64,000 nucleotides of DNA, from the NCBI RefSeq assembly GCF_014837245.1, contig NZ_JACYFU010000001.1, positions 1,178,001 through 1,242,000 of the forward strand, in the 5' to 3' direction. Each line of letters begins with the position of its first letter. Position 1 is the stretch's first letter. This DNA is from Devosia oryzisoli (GTDB lineage Bacteria > Pseudomonadota > Alphaproteobacteria > Rhizobiales > Devosiaceae). Shown here piece by piece: positions 19,372 through 27,579 of this stretch. The notes beneath the pieces are model-generated. The model saw only the letters and a list, made by a program, of their open reading frames with translations, was not told the DNA's origin and made no database searches. Both the position numbers and the translations under genes were made by a program.

Positions 19372-19751
19372 TAATTGACCTCCAAAGTCAGTCATTTCTT
19401 GTGCCGGTTACCCAGCGGTTTGTCGAAACGCGACCACACTATTCGTGGTGCAGTGTGTTGCCGTCGCGCTGCGACCGACAAACGATCCCATGCATGGATT
19501 CGCAAGACCCACTCTACGCATCGAAGTCGCGGGTGCAATCACGCAGTGGGGGTTTTGGGGCTGCCACAATCTGGTTGCGGATTGGATGTTGCAGATTCAG
19601 CACAGATTTGGAAACGCTCTGTTAAGACTTGTGACCGAGCCGTTAAAACGGCCGGATTCGCGGGCGTTTTGCGGCGGTGTATGCTCGCGGGACGGGGCGA
19701 CACACGGTGTCCAAGTCCTGTCGAGCCTGGGGCAGAAATGTGGAGAATGGG
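19372..19751. other. 380-base divergent intergenic region between porin and SDR genes
   Basis: No gene was recognised here. It should hold the promoters of the porin (minus) and of the SDR gene (plus), and is long enough for a regulated porin leader. Small dyads are visible: ACCAC 19433-19437 with GTGGT 19445-19449, CACACT 19435-19440 with AGTGTG 19452-19457, and GCCGTT 19639-19644 with AACGGC 19647-19652. None can be tied to a known regulator. Confidence 0.5.
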
Positions 19752-20492
19752 ATGAGCGAGCGGAAAGTGGCGCTGGTGACCGGGGGCACTTCGGGCATCG
19801 GGAAAGCGTCGGCCATCGGGTTGCGGCAGGCCGGCTGGTCGGTCGTCGTCTGCGGGCGCCGAGCCGAACTTGTCGAGTCGATGACGCGGGAGCATGACCT
19901 TCATGGCGTCGTGTGCGATGTGACCGATACTGATGCCGTCGCCGCGCTCTTTCGGCAGTTGCGAAGCGAAACGGGGCGGCTGGATCTGGTCTTCAACAAT
20001 GCCGGCCGCTTTGCGCCGGCCACGCCGTTCGGGGACATCAGCGTCGACACCTGGCGCGTCATGATGGACACCAACCTCAATGGTGCCTTCTACGTAGCGC
20101 GCGAAGCGTTCCGACTGATGCGGGACCAGTCGCCCCAGGGTGGGCGCATCATCAACAACGGGTCGATCTCGGCCTACGTGCCCCGGCCGCACGCTGCCAG
20201 CTACACAACGTCCAAGCACGCCATCACCGGGCTCACCAAGGCGATTTCGCTCGACGGCCGCCCGTTCAACATTGCCTGCGGGCAGATCGATATCGGCAAT
20301 GCGGCGACCGACATGACCGGCGCGATGAACAGCGGCTCCCTGCAGGCCAATGGCACGATGATGCCGGAGCCAACCTTCGACGTGCGCCATGTGGTGGACG
20401 CGATTCTCTACATGGCCGGGCTGCCGCTCAGCGCCAATGTGCAGTTCATGACCGTGATGGCCACGACGATGCCCTATATCGGCCGCGGCTGA
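19752..20492 (+). CDS. SDR family NAD(P)-dependent oxidoreductase
   Basis: A 246-residue short-chain dehydrogenase. The Rossmann motif is TGGTSGIGKA, the NNAG motif is present, and the catalytic Ser, Tyr and Lys are in NNGSISAYVPRPH and SYTTSKHA. Arg pairs after the second strand (VVCGRRAEL) suggest NADP(H) preference. The substrate is unknown. The ATG at 19752 has GGAG six bases upstream; the longer open frame from 19677 adds no family-like sequence. Its stop abuts the stop of nagA with no base between, so the two genes converge without a spacer terminator. Confidence 0.88.
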   Translation: MSERKVALVTGGTSGIGKASAIGLRQAGWSVVVCGRRAELVESMTREHDLHGVVCDVTDTDAVAALFRQLRSETGRLDLVFNNAGRFAPATPFGDISVDTWRVMMDTNLNGAFYVAREAFRLMRDQSPQGGRIINNGSISAYVPRPHAASYTTSKHAITGLTKAISLDGRPFNIACGQIDIGNAATDMTGAMNSGSLQANGTMMPEPTFDVRHVVDAILYMAGLPLSANVQFMTVMATTMPYIGRG

Positions 20493-21653
20493 TCAGGCGG
20501 ACCAGACCTTTTCGCCGCCGATCCAGGTGGAGCAGACCCGGCGCTGGTCATCGAGGAGGACGAAATTGGCCATAGCCCCTGATGCGAGGTGGCCGTAGAC
20601 GTCGTCTATCTTCATCGCCATGGCCGGGTAGAGGGAAGCCATACGCAGGGCTTCCTCGAAGGGCAGACCGATCCGGTCAGCGACGAAGTTGACGGCGTCG
20701 ATCATGTCGAGATCGGCTCCGGCCAGTGTGCCGTCGGCGAGGCGCAGGGCGCCGTCGGCCCGGGTGATGGTGCGGCCGTTGAGCGTCAGGGTCCGGAGGT
20801 CCGTGCCGGTTTGCGACATGGCGTCGGTGACAAGGAATATGCGGCCGGGCGGGCGCTTGGCGCGTAGGGCGACGCCGATGCTGGCCGGATGAACATGAAT
20901 GCCGTCGGCAATAAGGCCGGCGAAGATCTCCCCCCGGTCGAGCACTGCGCCCACGAGACCCGGCTCGCGATTGCCCATCTGGCTCATGGCGTTGAAGAGA
21001 TGCGTGACCATCGTGGCGCCGGCATCGAAGGCCGCTTCAGCCAGGTCGTAGCTTGCGTCGGAGTGTCCGAGGCTCACGATCGCGCCGGCGCCGGCAAGGG
21101 CCGCAACCTGCTGCGGGGTGACGGTTTCGGCGGCCACGGTGCACAGCAGATTCGGGAGCAGGCTGGCGGCGCCGACGATGCGGGACAGGTCAGTGTCGTC
21201 CATCGGCCTGATGAGCCCCGGGTCGTGGGTTCCCTTACGGGAAAGCGCCAGGTGGGGGCCTTCGAGGTGAAGACCGAGGAAGCCCGGGACGCGCGTCTCG
21301 GTCGCAGCGCGGCCGGCTTCTATGGCGGCTTCATTCACCGCGGCCGTATCGGTGATCAGGGTCGGCAGGAGGGCAGTGGTGCCAAACTGGGTATGGGCGG
21401 CGCAGATCGTCTGGATGGACTGCAGCGACGGGTCGTTGTTGAAAAGGACGCCACCGCCGCCATTGACCTGCAGATCGATGAAGCCCGGCACCAGCATGGC
21501 ACCCTTGGCCGCGATGCGTTCGGCATTGGCAGGCACGTCATCGACGCTCACAACCCCGCTGACATAGCCGAGTTCGACGAGGAGCGCGGCCTCGTCGTAC
21601 CATCGGTGGCCGTCGAAGATGCGGGCGCCCTCGATCGCCTTGAGGTCGCTCAT
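20493..21653 (-). CDS. nagA: N-acetylglucosamine-6-phosphate deacetylase
   Basis: A 386-residue amidohydrolase that removes acetate from GlcNAc-6-phosphate. The metal and active-site motifs are GFIDLQVNGGGG, GLHLEGPHL (metal Glu), SLGHSDAS, THLFNAMSQM and LVTDAMSQTG, the last with the catalytic Asp. It is the third gene of the operon gntR-SIS-nagA; its ATG at 21653 overlaps the stop of the SIS gene by four bases. The product, glucosamine-6-phosphate, is the substrate of the neighbouring deaminase, so the pair leads GlcNAc-6-phosphate into glycolysis. Confidence 0.93.
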   Translation of the reverse strand: MSDLKAIEGARIFDGHRWYDEAALLVELGYVSGVVSVDDVPANAERIAAKGAMLVPGFIDLQVNGGGGVLFNNDPSLQSIQTICAAHTQFGTTALLPTLITDTAAVNEAAIEAGRAATETRVPGFLGLHLEGPHLALSRKGTHDPGLIRPMDDTDLSRIVGAASLLPNLLCTVAAETVTPQQVAALAGAGAIVSLGHSDASYDLAEAAFDAGATMVTHLFNAMSQMGNREPGLVGAVLDRGEIFAGLIADGIHVHPASIGVALRAKRPPGRIFLVTDAMSQTGTDLRTLTLNGRTITRADGALRLADGTLAGADLDMIDAVNFVADRIGLPFEEALRMASLYPAMAMKIDDVYGHLASGAMANFVLLDDQRRVCSTWIGGEKVWSA

Positions 21654-22678
21654 ACGGTTTCGGTGACCTTCTTGAGCATGGGCGGCGCATCCGGATTGAG
21701 GCCGCGATGCAGCGCCAGCGCCTCGACGAAACGATAGAAGGACACAATCAGCGCCAGCGGGTCGGTGAGCGGATGCCCCGTGGCCGCAAACGGCAATCGG
21801 GTCGCAGGCCCGGGCCGATCGCTCGTGAGGAAGGCTCGGGCGCCCTGCCCCGCGAGCTTGTGGGCCATATCAGCCACCGAACCCTCGGCTGCGTCGCGCG
21901 CCGCCAGGCCGAGGACCGGGTAGCCGGCTGTCACGATGGACACGGGGCCGTGCATCACTTCGGCGGCGCTATAGGACTCGCCCTGGATGCCGCAGGTTTC
22001 CTTGAACTTCAGCGCGGCTTCGTTGGCGATGGCATAGCCCGGGCCACGGCCGAGGACGTAGAGGGCATCCTGGCCGTCCAAGGCCCCGATCATCTCGGAC
22101 CAGTCGCAGGCGACGGCCCTGGAGAGGGACTCGGGGAGTTCGCCGATGGCACGCTGCAAGGCGGCATCCTGGCTCCAGCGCGCCAGGAGCGCCAGGCCGG
22201 CCACCACGGAGGTGACGAAGGTCTTGGTCGCCGCCACGCTCTGCTCGACCCCGGCGTGCAGATCGATGGTGAAATCGGAGGCTTCGGCGAGCGGGGACCC
22301 TGCGGTGTTGGTGATGGCAATCGTCGTTGCGCCGCTGCGTCTGGCCGACTGGGCCATGCCCACGATATCGGGGCTCTTGCCGGACTGCGAAATGGCGATC
22401 GCGGCGGCCGAGCGGAGCTTGAGCTGCTTGTTGTAGATCGAAGCGATGGAGGGGCCCACGGAGGCCACGGGTACGCCCAGCGTCAGCTCGATGGCGTATT
22501 TGAGGTACGTCGATGCGTGATCGGACGAGCCGCGTGCAACGGTGACGATAACGGCCGGATCAATCTCGCGCAGGCGCGCGGCCGCAGCGTCGAGCACGGG
22601 AGCCGAGGCGTCGAGGAAACCGGCCACGACCTGCGGGATTTCCTCCACCTCGCGGCGCATGTGCGTGGTCTGGGTCAT
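21650..22678 (-). CDS. SIS-domain glucosamine-6-phosphate deaminase (NagB-II type)
   Basis: A 342-residue protein with two SIS domains like the isomerase half of GlmS. Sugar-phosphate binding loops are visible in VARGSSDHAST and AISQSGKSPDIVG in the first domain and in LGRGPGYAIANEAALKFKE in the second; EVMHGPVSIV is also typical. Lacking the glutaminase half, such proteins run the deamination direction, turning glucosamine-6-phosphate into fructose-6-phosphate and ammonia. The gene overlaps gntR upstream (ATGA) and nagA downstream by four bases, which fixes its role in amino-sugar use better than sequence alone. AgaS-like deamination of a related sugar is the alternative. Confidence 0.88.
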   Translation of the reverse strand: MTQTTHMRREVEEIPQVVAGFLDASAPVLDAAAARLREIDPAVIVTVARGSSDHASTYLKYAIELTLGVPVASVGPSIASIYNKQLKLRSAAAIAISQSGKSPDIVGMAQSARRSGATTIAITNTAGSPLAEASDFTIDLHAGVEQSVAATKTFVTSVVAGLALLARWSQDAALQRAIGELPESLSRAVACDWSEMIGALDGQDALYVLGRGPGYAIANEAALKFKETCGIQGESYSAAEVMHGPVSIVTAGYPVLGLAARDAAEGSVADMAHKLAGQGARAFLTSDRPGPATRLPFAATGHPLTDPLALIVSFYRFVEALALHRGLNPDAPPMLKKVTETV

Positions 22679-23475
22679 CAGGCAGCTCCTTTGGTTGATC
22701 CGTCGCCGAGCCGAAGTTCGGCGACAAAGTCATAGGTATCGCCCCGGTAGATGGAGCGCGTGTATTCGATCACCCGCCCGGAGGCGAGGTAGGATGTGCG
22801 CTCGATGCTGAGACCGGCCGAGCCGACCGGGACCTGCAGGCGAAGCGCGTCCTCTTCACCCAGATTGGCGGCGCGAATACGCTGGATGGCGCGCACCGGC
22901 CGGTTCCCGGTCTTGTCCAGGTGTTTATAGAGCGAATCCTTGATGGCGAGAGGATCGGGGAGAATTGTCGCAGCCAGACTGGCGCGCTCGATCGCCAGCG
23001 GCGTGTCGCCCGTCAGGCGCAAGCGATTGATGCGGGCGACCTTTTCTCCCGATCCCAGCCCCAGAACCACGGTTTCCTCCGGCGATGGGATGTAGAGCCC
23101 CCGCTCAAGCCACTCAGCCCGCACGGCCATGCCGCGGCGGGCCATGTCCTCGGTGAAGGAGGTCAGTTGCGACAGCGATTGTTCGACGCGCTGGGCGGGC
23201 GGGGCAACGAAGGTGCCGGAGCCGTGCCGTTGCACGAGGACACCGTCCTGCACCAATTGCTGCACGGCCTTACGAACCGTTACCCGGGAAACCTCTGCGC
23301 GCAACGCCAGGTCGCGCTCGGAAGGCAGCGCGTCGCCTGGGTTTATGAGGCCGCGACTGATGGATTCGACGATCCACCGCTTGAGCTGCAGATAGAGCGG
23401 TCCGCCCGGTGGAAGGATAACCGGACCACCGGCAAAGATGTTGCCCCCGAAGTCCGTCACAGCCTTTCCTTCCAT
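22678..23475 (-). CDS. GntR/HutC family regulator of amino-sugar genes (NagR-like)
   Basis: A 265-residue regulator with an N-terminal winged helix (GDALPSERDLALRAEVSRVTVRKAVQQL, described in two parts: PSERDLA and SRVTVRKAV) and a C-terminal UTRA ligand domain (IERTSYLASGRVIEYTRSIY). UTRA regulators of this branch respond to phosphorylated sugars such as GlcNAc-6-phosphate or glucosamine-6-phosphate. The ATG at 23475 is chosen; the upstream frame depends on a TTG at 23502. It heads the operon with the deaminase and nagA and is divergent from murQ, so it probably controls both and itself. TGGTAT repeats lie just upstream. Confidence 0.88.
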   Translation of the reverse strand: MEGKAVTDFGGNIFAGGPVILPPGGPLYLQLKRWIVESISRGLINPGDALPSERDLALRAEVSRVTVRKAVQQLVQDGVLVQRHGSGTFVAPPAQRVEQSLSQLTSFTEDMARRGMAVRAEWLERGLYIPSPEETVVLGLGSGEKVARINRLRLTGDTPLAIERASLAATILPDPLAIKDSLYKHLDKTGNRPVRAIQRIRAANLGEEDALRLQVPVGSAGLSIERTSYLASGRVIEYTRSIYRGDTYDFVAELRLGDGSTKGAA

Positions 23476-23495
23476 ATCAATCCCGTGCCTCTTTA

Positions 23496-23535
23496 ATACC
23501 AATAAGATACCATTGCACTACCGGCAAGCGTACCA
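23496..23535 (-). promoter_or_regulatory. Candidate operator for the GntR-type regulator
   Basis: ATACCA occurs at 23496-23501 and again at 23507-23512, eleven bases apart, one helical turn; GTACCA follows at 23530-23535, and the inverse TGGTAT lies at 23608-23613 on the other side of the gap towards murQ. Such repeats sit where a repressor would cover the gntR promoter. Direct rather than inverted arrangement is unusual for GntR dimers. Confidence 0.45.
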
Positions 23536-23649
23536 CTTGCGCTTTTTGACCGATCGGCGCCTCTGGCCCTCCGGCGCCGCTGCGCGGGTTGATCGAAAAA
23601 CGAGAAGTGGTATGGCTTTGGCATTGCAGACGCGACCTTGGACGAGGCC

Positions 23650-24555
23650 ATGCCGGCACAGCAAACAGAATCGGCTCATTCGCAGGCCCATGCGCTCGAC
23701 CTGAGGAGCGATAGTGACATCGTCGCCCTTCTGGCTGCTGGCCAGGCCGAGGCCGCCGGTTGCGTGGGTGAGGCCGGTGCTGCGATCGCAGCTGCGGCGG
23801 ACTTGATGGCCCAAACCGTTCGCCAAGGCGGCAGGCTGATCTACGCGGCGGCCGGAAGTTCGGGACTGATGGCGCTGGCCGACGCGCTCGAATTGCCGGG
23901 CACCTATGGTATCGACCGATCGCAGATCGAAGTCGTGCTGGCGGGCGGCATGGCGGCCCTGAGCGACATGCGGGGCGGCCCCGAGGACGATGGCGGGGCG
24001 GCCAAGGCCGCGATAGAGGCTTTGGTCCCGTCTCAGCGGGATTGCCTTATCGCCGTGACGGCCAGTGGGCAGACGCCCTTTCCGCTGGCGGCGGCCGAGG
24101 CCGCGCGCGGCCACGGCGCCAGAACGATCGGCATCGCGAACAATGCCGGTGCCCGGCTCTTCGGGATGGTGGACGTTGCGGTCCACCTGCGGACGCCGGC
24201 GGAGGTTATCGCCGGATCGACGCGAATGGGTGCCGGAACGGCTCAGAAGATTGCCCTCAATACAATGTCGACGCTGATGGCGATCCGCCTGGGTCATGTG
24301 CATGATGGCTATATGATCAATGTCGTTGCCGACAATGACAAGCTGCGCGAACGGGCCCGCGGCATGGTGTGCGCGATAGCCGGCGTCGACGCGGCAGTGG
24401 CCGGAGAGGCTCTCGAGCAGAGCGGTGGTTCGGTGAAGCTGGCGGTTCTTATTGCCGTGAGCGGGCTGGCGCCGAACGAGGCGCGGCGGGCGCTCGAGGC
24501 GCATGACGGGCACCTGCGGCCGGCACTGAGATCTTTGAAGCCGTCGGCGGCCTGA
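23650..24555 (+). CDS. murQ: N-acetylmuramic acid 6-phosphate etherase-like protein
   Basis: A 301-residue SIS-domain etherase that splits MurNAc-6-phosphate into GlcNAc-6-phosphate and lactate, feeding nagA. The two catalytic glutamates of MurQ appear kept: Glu81 in ALELPGTYG and Glu112 in GGPEDD, 31 residues apart as in E. coli (83 and 114). GSTRMGAGTAQKIALN and GHVHDGYMINV are also MurQ-like. However, the usual GTSGR loop is GSSGLMALAD here, so this is a divergent branch and specificity is less certain. Start: ATG at 23650, with GGACGAGG just upstream, rather than a TTG at 23638. It is divergent from gntR. Confidence 0.82.
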   Translation: MPAQQTESAHSQAHALDLRSDSDIVALLAAGQAEAAGCVGEAGAAIAAAADLMAQTVRQGGRLIYAAAGSSGLMALADALELPGTYGIDRSQIEVVLAGGMAALSDMRGGPEDDGGAAKAAIEALVPSQRDCLIAVTASGQTPFPLAAAEAARGHGARTIGIANNAGARLFGMVDVAVHLRTPAEVIAGSTRMGAGTAQKIALNTMSTLMAIRLGHVHDGYMINVVADNDKLRERARGMVCAIAGVDAAVAGEALEQSGGSVKLAVLIAVSGLAPNEARRALEAHDGHLRPALRSLKPSAA

Positions 24556-24637
24556 GGGAGAAAAACCGCACCGGGGATGTCGAAGCGGCCTCGGGGCTTT
24601 CGTCGTCCTGGTGACTGCACATTCAGGGAGCCCGAAC

Positions 24638-25117
24638 ATGCCAGACGCCGCCATACCTTCCGAGACAGCCCGCGACCTCGTTCTCACCCGCCTGATCGAT
24701 GCTTCACCCGAAGCGCTCTACCGCTGCTGGACCATCCCGGACTTGCTGGTCCAGTGGTTCGCTCCGAAACCCTGGTCAACGCCGCGCGCCACGCTGGACG
24801 TGCGGCCCGGGGGCGCCTGCACAGTCGTCATGGCGGATGAAACCGGCACCGAATACCCCAATCGGGGTCAGTACCTGGACGTGATCCCCAACCGCAAGCT
24901 GGTGTTCACCGACGCCTATGTCGGTGACTGGGCGCCATCGGAAAAGCCCTTCTTCACCTGCATCCTGACCTTCGTGCCGGAGAACGGGCGCACACGATAC
25001 ACCGCCCTTGCCCGCCACTGGACGGAAGAGGACAAGCAGGCGCACGAGAAGATGGGCTTCCACGAAGGCTGGGGGCTTTGCACCACGCAGCTCGAAGAGG
25101 TGGCGCGTCGCCTCTAG
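24638..25117 (+). CDS. SRPBCC family protein (AHSA1-like)
   Basis: A 159-residue protein of the START/Bet v1-like superfamily in its activator-of-Hsp90-like bacterial branch. Typical features are LVLTRLIDASPEALYRCWT at the start, LVQWFAP soon after, DVRPGGACTVVM in the middle strand region and the final helix beginning KMGFHEGWGLCTTQLEEV. The fold encloses a hydrophobic pocket; the ligand and role of this branch are unknown. The ATG at 24638 has GGGAG eight bases upstream, better than the GTG at 24611. It follows murQ by 82 bases and may or may not share its transcript. Confidence 0.85.
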   Translation: MPDAAIPSETARDLVLTRLIDASPEALYRCWTIPDLLVQWFAPKPWSTPRATLDVRPGGACTVVMADETGTEYPNRGQYLDVIPNRKLVFTDAYVGDWAPSEKPFFTCILTFVPENGRTRYTALARHWTEEDKQAHEKMGFHEGWGLCTTQLEEVARRL

Positions 25118-25124
25118 CCGACGA

Positions 25125-25556
25125 TCAGCGCCGCAGCTGGTCTTCGATCCACGACTGTATCTGGGGCGCCGGCATTGCGCCGGAGACCCGCCCCACCTCC
25201 TTGCCATCCTTGAACAAAAGCATTGTGGGGATGCCGCGAATGCCAAGCCGGGACGCGACCTGCTGCTGCTCGTCGGAGTTGAGCTTGAGGAAGCGAAGGT
25301 CCGGCTGCATCGACTGAGCGGTCTTGGCGAATTCGGGACCCATGACACGGCACGGGCCACACCAGGGCGCCCAGACGTCGACCACGACGGGGATGCTGGA
25401 GCGCGCAACCTGCTTGTCGAAAACCGGTGTCGTGACGTCGGGCACGGTTACGGGGAAGAGCGCGGCACCGCACTTTCCGCACTTGCCGGACAGCGCATCG
25501 CGGCCTTCAGGAATGCGGTTGGTGGCCCCGCAGGCGGTGCAGACGATATTGCTCAT
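25125..25556 (-). CDS. trxC: Thioredoxin TrxC (zinc-ribbon thioredoxin 2)
   Basis: A 143-residue thioredoxin 2. Two CxxC pairs at the N-terminus (CTACGATN and CGKCGAAL) form the zinc ribbon, and the redox site is WAPWCGPCRVMGPEF, followed by the cis-proline region GIRGIPTMLLF. It reduces cytoplasmic disulfides and is often tied to oxidative stress. The ATG at 25556 (MSNIVCTACG) is the family start and has CGGAG about seven bases upstream. The gene ends seven bases from the convergent SRPBCC gene. Confidence 0.93.
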   Translation of the reverse strand: MSNIVCTACGATNRIPEGRDALSGKCGKCGAALFPVTVPDVTTPVFDKQVARSSIPVVVDVWAPWCGPCRVMGPEFAKTAQSMQPDLRFLKLNSDEQQQVASRLGIRGIPTMLLFKDGKEVGRVSGAMPAPQIQSWIEDQLRR

Positions 25557-25770
25557 GAGTGGCTCCGGGCTCGTTCGCACTGAATATTGGTGCCCCCGGC
25601 AGGCAATTCCAGCCTTGGCTCGCGCTCATCCCACGACATAAGGAAGCCTCGGACCGTCTTAGCCGACACGTCCTCTGTGGCCACGCCAGACGATGGTTGC
25701 GATTGCATCGCGGCAGCGAGTGCGACAGAGTTTTTACGACAGCCCGAAAGAGGCTGGTGGAGGAACGGAC

Positions 25771-27579
25771 ATGGCAAAGGTCAGACGGCACCATGTGGTG
25801 CTCGCGCTGGCGGCAGTGCTCACGGTGTTCGCCGTGGCGGCGGCCACCTGGCACGCGTCGACCTTGCGGCTGATGGCCGAGGCCGAGCGGCAGGTGCAGG
25901 ATCGGCTGACGATCAGCCAGCGCTCGGTCGAAAGCGAGATCGAGCGGTTTCGCTATCTTCCCGGCGTGATCGGCAAGGACGAGCGCATCGTGCGGCTGCT
26001 CGAAGAGGAGGCTGCGGGCGAAACGGCGTTGCATGCCAACACCTATCTGCAGGCCGTGCGCGGCATGTCGGGCGCGGACGAACTCTACGTCCTCAACACG
26101 GACGGGCTGACGCTGGCGGCGAGCAACTGGAACGAGCCGGGAAGTTTCGTGGGCCATTCCTATGGCTTCCGGCCCTATTTTCAACAGGCGATGGAGGATG
26201 GGAGCGGTCGGTTCTATGCCGTGGGCGTCACCACGGGGAAACCGGGCTATTTCCTCTCGAGCCGGATTGTCGCCAGTGGGCGCACGATCGGCGTGGCGGT
26301 GGCCAAGGTCGACATGTCTCCCCTGGCCTCAACCTGGGCCGAGGCTGGAGAACTCAGCGGGCTTGCCGACAGCGACGGCATCATCTTCCTTGCGGGGGAT
26401 CCGCGCTGGATGTACCGGCCGCTGCGTCCGCTCGGCGCAGAGACGCTCGACAGGCTCGGGCAGGAACGCCGGTATGACGGCATCGACCTGGCTGCGGCGC
26501 TTCCGCTGGGTTTGCCCACAAGAATCGCCGATGGGACGCGGTTGGCATATGAGGGGCAGGTTTATCTGCTCGACAGCCGTCTCCTCGATCCCGAGGGCTG
26601 GCAGTTGCTCTCGGCCATTCCGCTCGAACCGGTGGAGCGCGTCGCCTCGCTGACCGGCGGGGTGGCGGCGTTGCTGACGCTGATGCTTTTTGCCCTTTTT
26701 GCCCTTTATCGGCAAAGGCGGCAGATCACCCGGATGCGGCTCGAGCAGAACGCGGTGCTGGAGCAGCGCGTGGCGGAGCGGACGCGGGCGCTGGCGCATG
26801 AGGTGGAGGAACGACGCCGGGCGGAGGCCGAATTGCGCGATACGCAAGAGAGCCTCGTCCATGCGGCCAAGCTGGCGGCGCTGGGCCGCATGTCCGCGGC
26901 CATCGTGCACGAGGTGAGCCAGCCGCTTTCAGCGCTGGACAACACGCTGGCTGCCGCCGACCTCCATGCGGAGAGAGACGCAAAGGCGGAGGTGCGCCGG
27001 ACGCTGGCTTCGGCCCGGAACCTGCTCAAGCGCATGCAGCGCACGGTCAAGCACCTGCGCAACTTCTCGGGCCGCCGGGAGCCGGGGCCGGCCGAGGCGG
27101 TCAATGTTGCGGCGGTGCTGGAGGCTGCCGTCGAAATCGTGACGCCACAGGCGCGGGACCGGGGCATAGCCTTGACGATCGATGTCTCCCCTGCCCTGGC
27201 CCGGGCCAAGGGAAACGCTGTCCGGCTCGAACAGGTGTTCATCAATCTGCTGCTCAATGCGGTCGAGGCCACAACCGGCATGGCGGATGGGGCGATCGTG
27301 GTCACGGCGAGGAACAAGGACGATCACTTGCAGATCGAGATTGCCGATAGCGGCACGGGCATGTCGGAGGCGGTGCGGGAGCGGCTGTTCGAGCCGTTCT
27401 TCACCACGAAAAATTCCGGCGAGAGCCTTGGCCTTGGACTCTCCATTACGCGGATGCTGCTTGAGGAATTCGGCGGCACGCTGGAGTTTTCGCCGAGGGC
27501 CGGCGGGGGCACGGTGGCACAGGTGAGCCTGGGTGTCTTCGAGACCCGGGCCACACCGGCCGTGGCGGTGCCGGCATGA
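25771..27579 (+). CDS. DctB-like sensor histidine kinase
   Basis: A 602-residue membrane sensor. A first membrane helix (residues 8-28) and a second near 290-313 (LTLMLFALFALY) enclose a periplasmic double-Cache-like domain. A coiled-coil linker leads to the HisKA box with phospho-accepting His380 (IVHEVSQPL), then the HATPase N, G1 and G2 boxes (NLLLNAVEA, DSGTGM, GLGLSI). The architecture is that of C4-dicarboxylate sensor DctB; the true ligand is not known. The ATG at 25771 has a GGAGGAA ribosome site. It overlaps its response regulator by four bases, and the pair sits upstream of a sigma-54 promoter and a TRAP transporter, the probable target. Confidence 0.9.
   Translation: MAKVRRHHVVLALAAVLTVFAVAAATWHASTLRLMAEAERQVQDRLTISQRSVESEIERFRYLPGVIGKDERIVRLLEEEAAGETALHANTYLQAVRGMSGADELYVLNTDGLTLAASNWNEPGSFVGHSYGFRPYFQQAMEDGSGRFYAVGVTTGKPGYFLSSRIVASGRTIGVAVAKVDMSPLASTWAEAGELSGLADSDGIIFLAGDPRWMYRPLRPLGAETLDRLGQERRYDGIDLAAALPLGLPTRIADGTRLAYEGQVYLLDSRLLDPEGWQLLSAIPLEPVERVASLTGGVAALLTLMLFALFALYRQRRQITRMRLEQNAVLEQRVAERTRALAHEVEERRRAEAELRDTQESLVHAAKLAALGRMSAAIVHEVSQPLSALDNTLAAADLHAERDAKAEVRRTLASARNLLKRMQRTVKHLRNFSGRREPGPAEAVNVAAVLEAAVEIVTPQARDRGIALTIDVSPALARAKGNAVRLEQVFINLLLNAVEATTGMADGAIVVTARNKDDHLQIEIADSGTGMSEAVRERLFEPFFTTKNSGESLGLGLSITRMLLEEFGGTLEFSPRAGGGTVAQVSLGVFETRATPAVAVPA

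Noticed and set aside
17806..19374. Plus-strand open frame of 522 codons opposite the porin
   Set aside because: It is antisense to a clear porin with signal peptide, ribosome site and terminator; the openness comes from the biased codon use of the porin. Its translation has no family features.
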